5,174 nt of DNA, from positions 1 to 5,174 of the forward strand of contig CAIYNT010000090.1 in assembly GCA_903927605.1 (NCBI GenBank), in the 5' to 3' direction. Positions within the stretch are counted from its first letter, which is position 1. The number at the start of each line of letters is the position of its first letter. A program made the position numbers and the translations under genes. This DNA is from an uncultured Holophagaceae bacterium (GTDB taxonomy: Bacteria > Acidobacteriota > Holophagae > Holophagales > Holophagaceae). Below the pieces are notes generated by a model. The model saw only the letters and a program-made list of their open reading frames with translations. It did no database searches and was not told the DNA's origin. Shown here piece after piece: positions 1-5,174 of the stretch.

Positions 1-76
1 ATCTTCGACATCGGGCGAGTGGATGACACTGCCTATGCCGTGATGGAACTGCTCGAAGGCGAGTCGCTGCGGACGC
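1..76 (+). repeat. Terminal direct repeat, left copy (76 bp, exact)
   Basis: Bases 1-76 are identical to 5099-5174. They encode the kinase stretch from IFDIGRVDD to ESLRT, just after helix C. The equivalent part of the middle gene (2604-2679) differs at about 21 of 76 positions by hand count, so family conservation alone does not explain the exact match. The repeat touches both window ends, which is typical of a contig that overlaps itself. Confidence 0.97.
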
Positions 77-2385
77 GACTGGACAGTGGCCCGCTCGCCC
101 CACGCAAGGCCACGGAGCTCGCGATTCAGATGGCCCAGGGGCTGGCGGCGGCCCACGAGAAGGGCGTGGTCCACCGGGACCTCAAGCCCGACAACCTCTG
201 GATCACCAAGGAAGGCCGCCTCAAGATCCTCGACTTCGGTCTGGCCAAGCAGATGACCGGCATGAAAGCGAGCTCGGATTCCTTCGTGCCCACGGCGGCC
301 ATCAGTCCGGGCCACCACACCGAGAAGGGCATGATCCTGGGCACCCTGGGCTACATGTCGCCCGAGCAGGTGCGCGGCGAATCGGTGGATGCGAGGTCCG
401 ACATCTTCAGCTTCGGGGCCGTGCTCTTCGAGATGCTCACGGGCAAGAAGGCCTTCGCCCGGGACACGGCCAGCGACACCATGGCGGCCATCCTAAGGGA
501 TGATCCGCCCGAGATGTCGGCCGGGAGCAGACCGGTGCCCTCTGGCCTCCAGCCTGTGATCCTGCATTGCCTAGAAAAAAACCCTGCTCACCGCTTCCAC
601 GACGCCCACGATCTGGCTTTCGCTCTGGCGACCCTCTCCTCTGGGTCAGGAGATGCAGTGCGGAACGCGGCACTTGGCAGCTCCTGGAACCGGCGAGCCG
701 CCGTGGCAGGCGCCCTCCTGGCCATGATGCTGCTTGCAGGCGGAGCCCTGGGCGGCTGGGCTTCCCGGGGCGGGCCTCCGCCCCCGCCCACCTTCCGCAA
801 GCTCACGTTCGGCCGGGGCACCATCGATGGGGCGCGCTTCGTTCCGGGCTCCCGGGACATCGCTTACAGCGCCCGCTGGCAGGGGAATCCGTCCACGGTT
901 TACCTGCTCCGGGTGGGCAGTGTGGAACCCCGCGCCTTGGAGGCTCGCGGTGCGATGTTGCTGGCCGCCTCTCCCCAGGGGAATACGGCGGTGCTGACTC
1001 AGGCGGCGCTCAACAGCGGTCTCTTCGAAGGAAGTCTGTCCCTGCTGCCCCTGGCCGGCGGCGGACTGCGCGAAATCAGCCAGGGTGCCGAGGCCGCGGA
1101 CTTCTCGTCGGACGGCGCCAGCCTCTGTCTGGTCGTGAGTGGGGGGTCCAATTTCCAACTCGAGTGGCCCCAGGGCGAGGCGATCTTCCGCAGTACTCGT
1201 CTCATCCAGAGCCCGAGAATTCGGGATGCGCGCGTGGCCTTTTTCCATTCAACCCCGTCGAACTATTCCGATGGTGAGATCTGCGTCCTGGCGAAGGGGG
1301 GGAAGCCCGACATCCTGGCACGTTGCGAGGGGTTCACGGGACTGGCCTGGGGATCGGGCGGGAAGGAAATCTGGTTCAGCACCTACGATGGCAACGGAAG
1401 CCGGATCCAGGCCGTCACCCTGAAGGGCCAGACCCGGCTCCTGGCGCACCATCCGGGACGCCTGGATCTGCTGGACGTGGACGCTTCCGGGCGCTGCCTC
1501 GCCATCGCCCACAACCAGCAGCGGCAGGCCTTCGGACGCACCCCCGGCGCGCTCCGCGACACAGATCTCACCTGGCTCGACGCCCAGAAACCCATGGCGA
1601 TCAGCCCAGATGGCAGCCAGATTCTGCTGACCCGGGCCGGGGACTGGGGTATGTCCAGTCAGGTCGGTCTCTATCTGCGTTCGCTGGCCGGTGGCCCCGC
1701 GGTTCGCCTCGGTACCGGCAGTGTGGATGCGGACCTCAGCCACGATGGCCGGTGGGTGGCCACCTTTGAATCAGATGGGAAGGGGCAACCCGGACTTCGC
1801 TTGATCCCCACCAGAACCGGTGCTTCCCACTGGTATCCCGTGAATGGTGTTGCCGCCAATGCAGACGCGGTCTGGTTCCACCCTTCAGGCGCCTCCGTCT
1901 ACCTTGCGGCGGAGGACACCAATACCGTCAGCCGACTGGATCTGGCCACCGGAACCCTCACACCATTGCCTCTACCTCTCGGCTTCAGCGCCTACCTAAG
2001 GCCCTTCTCCCCGGATGGGAGCAAGACACTGCTGCAGGACGTGGGAACATCCCGGCCTGCCGACCTGCTCTTCCCCTACCTGATCTTCAAAGGTGACAAC
2101 CAGCAGCCTATCCCGGCGAAAGGCAATCTGAACTCGGAAGTCGCGGCGGCCTGGTCGGATAACAACAGGGAGGTCTACCTCTATGACCGCAACGTCATCC
2201 CCGTGCCCGTGGTGCGCTGGGATCCCCTCACCGGAAATCGTCGCCCCTTCCTGCAGATCACACCACCCGATCCGGCCGGTGTATGGGGCATCTACGACCT
2301 GCTGATTACGCCCTCGGGCCATGCCTACGCCTACAGTCTGGTCCGAAAACTGTCCGATCTCTACCTCATCGAAGGCCTGAAATGA
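1..2385 (+). CDS. Membrane-anchored Ser/Thr protein kinase with C-terminal PD40/TolB-like propeller (5' truncated)
   Basis: This is a Hanks-type kinase that should phosphorylate Ser/Thr on protein targets from the cytoplasmic side of the membrane. The reading frame is open from base 1, and 794 residues are visible. The GTG at 19 is an internal valine codon, not the start, because the frame begins mid-kinase. The kinase part (about 1-603) shows HRDLKPDN (catalytic Asp at 178-180), DFG (232-240), GYMSPEQ and a DIFSFG motif, so it looks active. A hydrophobic helix follows two arginines at about 697-759, then five consecutive prolines (775-789). The rest carries about ten PD40-like strands such as AISPDGSQILL and RPFSPDGSKTLL, and it ends in SDLYLIEGLK. 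The missing N-terminus (ATP loop, catalytic Lys) may be the gene fragment at 4877-5174, which joins in frame through the terminal repeat and would give 868 residues. The stop overlaps the next start. Substrates and propeller ligand are unknown. Confidence 0.93.
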   Translation: MFDIGRVDDTAYAVMELLEGESLRTRLDSGPLAPRKATELAIQMAQGLAAAHEKGVVHRDLKPDNLWITKEGRLKILDFGLAKQMTGMKASSDSFVPTAAISPGHHTEKGMILGTLGYMSPEQVRGESVDARSDIFSFGAVLFEMLTGKKAFARDTASDTMAAILRDDPPEMSAGSRPVPSGLQPVILHCLEKNPAHRFHDAHDLAFALATLSSGSGDAVRNAALGSSWNRRAAVAGALLAMMLLAGGALGGWASRGGPPPPPTFRKLTFGRGTIDGARFVPGSRDIAYSARWQGNPSTVYLLRVGSVEPRALEARGAMLLAASPQGNTAVLTQAALNSGLFEGSLSLLPLAGGGLREISQGAEAADFSSDGASLCLVVSGGSNFQLEWPQGEAIFRSTRLIQSPRIRDARVAFFHSTPSNYSDGEICVLAKGGKPDILARCEGFTGLAWGSGGKEIWFSTYDGNGSRIQAVTLKGQTRLLAHHPGRLDLLDVDASGRCLAIAHNQQRQAFGRTPGALRDTDLTWLDAQKPMAISPDGSQILLTRAGDWGMSSQVGLYLRSLAGGPAVRLGTGSVDADLSHDGRWVATFESDGKGQPGLRLIPTRTGASHWYPVNGVAANADAVWFHPSGASVYLAAEDTNTVSRLDLATGTLTPLPLPLGFSAYLRPFSPDGSKTLLQDVGTSRPADLLFPYLIFKGDNQQPIPAKGNLNSEVAAAWSDNNREVYLYDRNVIPVPVVRWDPLTGNRRPFLQITPPDPAGVWGIYDLLITPSGHAYAYSLVRKLSDLYLIEGLK
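697..759 (+). other. Predicted transmembrane helix in gene 1
   Basis: About 21 residues from AAVAGALLAMM to GGALGGW are uncharged and rich in Ala, Leu, Met and Gly. They are preceded by Asn-Arg-Arg, and an arginine follows shortly after, then the polyproline stretch. The positive-inside rule puts the kinase in the cytoplasm and the propeller outside the membrane. No matching segment exists in the second gene. Confidence 0.8.
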
Positions 2386-2386
2386 C
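2344..2386 (+). repeat. Conserved gene-junction repeat, copy 1
   Basis: These 43 bases encode RKLSDLYLIEGLK, the stop and the overlapping start. They match 4839-4881 at 38 of 43 positions by hand alignment. Four of the five mismatches lie in the first five codons, and the other converts GAA to GAG. The flanking propeller sequence upstream is much less similar. Confidence 0.85.
2371..2385 (+). promoter_or_regulatory. Translational coupling site: SD-like GAAGG and ATGA overlap, gene 1 to gene 2
   Basis: The stop TGA (2383-2385) overlaps the next start ATG (2382-2384). A Shine-Dalgarno-like GAAGG at 2371-2375 lies six bases before the start, inside the Glu-Gly codons of the upstream C-terminus. 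This arrangement is usual for stop-restart coupling, in which ribosomes finishing one gene begin the next. It also supports 2382 as the real start of the second kinase. Confidence 0.75.
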
Positions 2387-4880
2387 CCTTCAACTCGGCA
2401 CCCTCCTCGGCCCCTACGAGATCCTCGCCCCCCTCGGCGCGGGCGGCATGGGCGAGGTGTGGAAGGCCAAGGACACGCGGCTGGACCGGTTTGTGGCGGT
2501 GAAGGTGCTGCCGGAGCATCTGGCGAAGCATCCGGAATCCCTCGCCCGCTTCAAGCGCGAGGCCAAGGCTGTGGCTGCGCTCAATCATTCGAACATCACG
2601 GGGATTTTCGATGTGGGTCGACAGGGCGACGTGGCCTTCCTGGTGATGGAACTGCTCGAAGGCGGGTCACTGCGTACCCACCTGCAGCAGGGCCCGATGC
2701 CAGTCCACATGGCCCTGGAGGTGGGGATCCAGCTTGCCCAGGGGCTCGCGGCCGCCCACGAGAAGGGTGTGATCCACCGTGATCTGAAGCCCGAGAACCT
2801 GTGGCTAACCTTGGACGGTCGCCTCAAAATCCTGGACTTCGGCTTGGCGAAGCAGATCACCGCTATGGGGCCAAACTCCGATTCCTTCGAACCCACGGCG
2901 GCCATCAGCCCAGGCCATCACACAGAAAAGGGTATAATCCTGGGTTCTCTGGGGTACATGTCGCCGGAGCAGGTGCGGGGCGAGATCGTTGATTCGCGAA
3001 GCGATATCTTCAGCTTCGGAGTGGTGCTGTTCGAGATGCTCATGGGCAAGCGGGCTTTCGCCCGCGACACGGCCAGCGACACAATGGCGGCGATCTTGCG
3101 CGACGAACCACCGTACTTGGAAGGCACCGGTAAATCCATCCCGCTTGCCTTGCGGCGCATCATTGACCACTGCCTGGAGAAAGCACCCCCGCTGCGATTC
3201 CATGATGCCGAGGATTTGGCCTTCACCCTGGGAAACGCGCGGGACCTCCTTTTTGCCCAGAGTCCCAGCTTCACCCCATCCCCACCCCAGACCATCATCA
3301 GGCGACTCACCCATGGCAGGGGGATGGTGGAAGCCGCGCGATTCATCCCTGGTTCGCGTGAAGTGGTCTTCAGTGCTCGGTGGCATGGTGGCGATCCCGA
3401 AGTTTATTCGTTGAACCCGGATGCTCTGGAACCGCGAAGCTTGGGCCTTAAAGGGGCGTCCCTGGTTGCGGTATCGACTACCGGGGAGCTGGCTGTCAAA
3501 CGCAACCCAAGGCAGTGGGCCTATCTCGAAGTGGGACAACTGGTGCGTGTGACACCCGGCGGGTCAGAACGTATCGAGTTACAGGAGTGCCTGGATGCCG
3601 ACTGGCTGCCGGATGGCTCAGGATTGGCGTCCATCTATTCCGATGTCCCATCCTTCTGGGAAGCCACCCTGGATTTCTTCCAAAGCCGTCTGGCCCGCTG
3701 TCTGGGCCGTGCATTCTGGGCTACGAGGGTATCGCCGCAGGGGGGACAACTGGTCCTGTTCGAACAGTCCTCGCCCGTGAAGGGAGATGGGCGCATTGTC
3801 CTCATTGACCGCGAGGGCCGACGAACCGTCCTGGCGGACCTGGTGGGGTTCACGGGTCTGGCTTGGGGGCCTGAAGGGAAAGAAATCTGGTTCGGCCAGC
3901 ACCAGAGCGGCAGCACTTCCATCTGGGGCATGAGACCAGATGGGAGCAAGCGGCTGTTGATGCAACAGGCCGGGCTCCTCGAGGTCCACGACGTGTCCCC
4001 GGACGGGAAGGTGCTCGCATCCCTTTCCATGGTGTCGAATGGCAGCATGGGTCTCGACGCACCCGATGCGGGTGAGCGGGAACTCTCCTGGAACGATGCG
4101 ACTGAAACATTCGATGTGAGCCAGGACGGAACCAAGCTCCTGCTGGGCGCCGGGGGTTACGGCTCCAGCGCCGCCGACCGAAGGACGGTATACCTCCGTG
4201 ACTTGAAGCGCTCGCTCACGGTAAGGCTGGGCGCGGGGGTATCGGCATTCTTCACGAATGGGGATCGTCATGTGCTGACCTTGTCCGGGCTCAACCAGTC
4301 CGTGGCTTCCATCATCCCCGTGGATTCCGGCTCAGCCAGGGAGGTCAATACAGGAGGCAGCAGGTCTCTCACCTTTGTCCTACCCACACCTCAGGGCACA
4401 CATGCTGTCATCCAGGATCCAGAGGAGTGGAAGCTCTGCGATCTGGCCACGGGTCACTTGAAAAAGTTCGCAGGAAACGACTGCACCTATTTCAACGGAT
4501 TGAACGGGGTATCACCGGGTGGCCGATCTGTCCTGCTCGGCAGAACCACCGGCGGTTGGCTCGACCATCCCCTGTTCGTCTTCCCGATCGATGGCGGAGA
4601 GCCGGTGGAGGTGAAGGGGCTCCAGCGGGGTGACATCCCAGCCCGCTGGACCGCTGATGGGCATTCCATCTACGTATTCAACCGGGATGGGCTGCCCACC
4701 TACATACACCGCATCGAACTCGCGACAGGAGAGCGATCCCATGTTCGAACCATCATGCCCGTGAATCCGAGCGGCATGGCGGGGATCCGCACCCTGGCCC
4801 TCACGCCCGACGCCTCGTTCATCGCATACAACCACACCCGCAAGCTCTCGGATCTCTACCTCATCGAGGGCCTGAAATGA
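2382..4880 (+). CDS. Ser/Thr protein kinase with C-terminal PD40/TolB-like propeller, no membrane helix
   Basis: This is a complete Hanks-type kinase of 832 residues. The ATG at 2382 is chosen over the in-frame ATG at 2283: it gives MTLQLGTLLGPYEIL, matching the start of the third gene (MTLTPGARLGPYEIL), it overlaps the upstream stop as ATGA, and it has a GAAGG six bases upstream. Kinase landmarks are the glycine loop GAGGMGEV (19-26), Lys41 in VAVK, Glu60 of helix C, HRDLKPEN (Asp134), DFG (152-154), SPE (194-196) and Arg272. All catalytic residues are present, and it is an RD-type kinase, normally switched on by activation-loop phosphorylation. Residues 285-305 are a short Ser/Pro linker with no hydrophobic helix, unlike the upstream paralogue, so the protein is probably cytoplasmic. 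PD40-like strands follow, for example at 492-504 (GLAWGPEGKEIWF), 535-549, 577-590, 708-721 and 753-768. The C-terminus is SDLYLIEGLK. The propeller probably binds a protein or ligand; which one cannot be read from the sequence. Confidence 0.95.
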   Translation: MTLQLGTLLGPYEILAPLGAGGMGEVWKAKDTRLDRFVAVKVLPEHLAKHPESLARFKREAKAVAALNHSNITGIFDVGRQGDVAFLVMELLEGGSLRTHLQQGPMPVHMALEVGIQLAQGLAAAHEKGVIHRDLKPENLWLTLDGRLKILDFGLAKQITAMGPNSDSFEPTAAISPGHHTEKGIILGSLGYMSPEQVRGEIVDSRSDIFSFGVVLFEMLMGKRAFARDTASDTMAAILRDEPPYLEGTGKSIPLALRRIIDHCLEKAPPLRFHDAEDLAFTLGNARDLLFAQSPSFTPSPPQTIIRRLTHGRGMVEAARFIPGSREVVFSARWHGGDPEVYSLNPDALEPRSLGLKGASLVAVSTTGELAVKRNPRQWAYLEVGQLVRVTPGGSERIELQECLDADWLPDGSGLASIYSDVPSFWEATLDFFQSRLARCLGRAFWATRVSPQGGQLVLFEQSSPVKGDGRIVLIDREGRRTVLADLVGFTGLAWGPEGKEIWFGQHQSGSTSIWGMRPDGSKRLLMQQAGLLEVHDVSPDGKVLASLSMVSNGSMGLDAPDAGERELSWNDATETFDVSQDGTKLLLGAGGYGSSAADRRTVYLRDLKRSLTVRLGAGVSAFFTNGDRHVLTLSGLNQSVASIIPVDSGSAREVNTGGSRSLTFVLPTPQGTHAVIQDPEEWKLCDLATGHLKKFAGNDCTYFNGLNGVSPGGRSVLLGRTTGGWLDHPLFVFPIDGGEPVEVKGLQRGDIPARWTADGHSIYVFNRDGLPTYIHRIELATGERSHVRTIMPVNPSGMAGIRTLALTPDASFIAYNHTRKLSDLYLIEGLK

Positions 4881-4881
4881 C
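4839..4881 (+). repeat. Conserved gene-junction repeat, copy 2
   Basis: This is the second copy of the junction sequence seen at 2344-2386. It again encodes RKLSDLYLIEGLK followed by the ATGA overlap. All mismatches to copy 1 are at third codon positions, so the encoded 13 residues are identical. Confidence 0.85.
4866..4880 (+). promoter_or_regulatory. Translational coupling site: SD-like GAGGG and ATGA overlap, gene 2 to gene 3
   Basis: This has the same design as the first junction: GAGGG at 4866-4870, six bases, then ATG at 4877-4879 overlapping TGA at 4878-4880. The ribosome site is again formed by the Glu-Gly codons of the terminal IEGLK. The GAGG core matches the anti-Shine-Dalgarno sequence better than GAAGG at the first junction. 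Confidence 0.75.
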
Positions 4882-5174
4882 GCTAACTCCCGGCGCTCGG
4901 CTTGGCCCCTACGAGATCCTCACGCCCCTGGGCGCGGGCGGGATGGGCGAAGTCTGGAAGGCGAAGGATACGCGGCTGGATCGCTTCGTGGCCGTGAAGG
5001 TGCTGCCCGAGCACCTCGCCAAGCACCCCGAGGCCCTGGCCCGCTTCGAGCGCGAGGCCAAGGCCGTGGCGGCTCTGAATCATCCGAACATCACGGGCAT
5101 CTTCGACATCGGGCGAGTGGATGACACTGCCTATGCCGTGATGGAACTGCTCGAAGGCGAGTCGCTGCGGACGC
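4877..5174 (+). CDS. Ser/Thr protein kinase, N-terminal fragment (3' truncated by window end)
   Basis: The first 99 codons of another Hanks-type kinase are visible, starting at an ATG that overlaps the previous stop (ATGA) and has GAGGG six bases upstream. The fragment contains the glycine-rich ATP loop GAGGMGEV (residues 19-26), the catalytic Lys41 in VAVK and the helix-C Glu60 in ARFERE. It then runs into the hinge region (VMELLEGESLRT). By hand alignment, 66 of the first 74 residues are identical to the second gene, without gaps. Its last 76 bases are identical to bases 1-76 of the window in the same codon phase, so it is either the missing 5' end of the first gene or a very recent copy of it. 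Nothing can be said about its own C-terminal domain unless that join is correct. Confidence 0.93.
   Translation, partial: MTLTPGARLGPYEILTPLGAGGMGEVWKAKDTRLDRFVAVKVLPEHLAKHPEALARFEREAKAVAALNHPNITGIFDIGRVDDTAYAVMELLEGESLRT
5099..5174 (+). repeat. Terminal direct repeat, right copy (76 bp, exact)
   Basis: This is the second copy of the sequence at 1-76, in the same orientation and codon phase. Joining the copies gives a 5098-bp circle in which the frame starting at 4877 continues into the one ending at 2385. Because the match reaches the window ends, its true length cannot be seen here. Confidence 0.97.

Noticed and set aside
775..789. Five-proline run as a frameshift or stalling control site
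   Set aside because: The reading frame continues normally on both sides. It is more simply a rigid linker after the membrane helix, though elongation factor P may be needed to translate it.
567..1277. Plus-strand 236-codon open frame overlapping gene 1
   Set aside because: Its translation is Arg/Pro/Gly-rich low-complexity sequence typical of an out-of-frame reading of GC-rich DNA, and gene 1 is continuous through the same region.
2283..2381. Upstream in-frame ATG at 2283 that would extend gene 2 by 33 residues
   Set aside because: The extension lies within the coding end of gene 1, has no kinase-like sequence and no good ribosome site. The start at 2382 matches the paralogue's N-terminus and the ATGA junction.
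2933..2938. Perfect TATAAT resembling a -10 promoter box
   Set aside because: It lies inside the conserved kinase codons for Gly-Ile-Ile, no TTGACA-like box is found about 17 bases upstream, and no gene starts just downstream.
2805..3539. Long open frames on the minus strand, including one of 244 codons
   Set aside because: They are antisense shadows of GC-rich kinase genes. Their translations show no recognisable domain, and the plus-strand frame has full kinase motifs.
1..5174. A small plasmid or phage genome
   Set aside because: The ends overlap, but there is no replication, partition, mobilisation or structural gene and no non-coding base for an origin.

Overview
The window is entirely protein-coding on the + strand. 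It holds three head-to-tail genes for eukaryotic-type (Hanks-type) serine/threonine protein kinases that carry C-terminal PD40/TolB-like beta-propellers. Gene 1 (1-2385) lacks its 5' end, gene 2 (2382-4880) is complete at 832 codons, and gene 3 (4877-5174) is cut off by the window end inside its kinase domain. Both junctions are 4-base ATGA stop/start overlaps, so there is no intergenic DNA. No RNA gene, transposase, CRISPR array, replication gene, promoter or terminator is visible.

The sequence is GC-rich. The N-terminal pattern GPYEIL-PLGAGGMGEVWKAKDTRL, the kinase-propeller layout and the C-terminus SDLYLIEGLK match, from memory, the large kinase families of Acidobacteriota, possibly the Holophaga/Geothrix side. 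This is an inference from protein style; there is no taxonomic marker in the window.

The most important structural observation is that bases 1-76 and 5099-5174 are identical and in the same codon phase. If the ends are joined, gene 3 runs in frame into gene 1 as one 868-codon gene, and the window becomes a 5098-bp ring of two kinase genes with no non-coding base. A ring without an origin, promoter or replication gene is unlikely to be a real replicon. The better reading is a contig closed on itself by an assembler inside a longer tandem array of near-identical kinase genes, or a genuine recent tandem duplication.

The genes are paralogues. Their kinase domains align without gaps and keep all catalytic residues, while their propellers have diverged. 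Gene 1 has a transmembrane helix and a polyproline stretch between kinase and propeller; gene 2 has neither. A reasonable but untested model is a co-translated set of kinases with a shared catalytic module and different sensory or docking propellers, one at the membrane and one in the cytoplasm.
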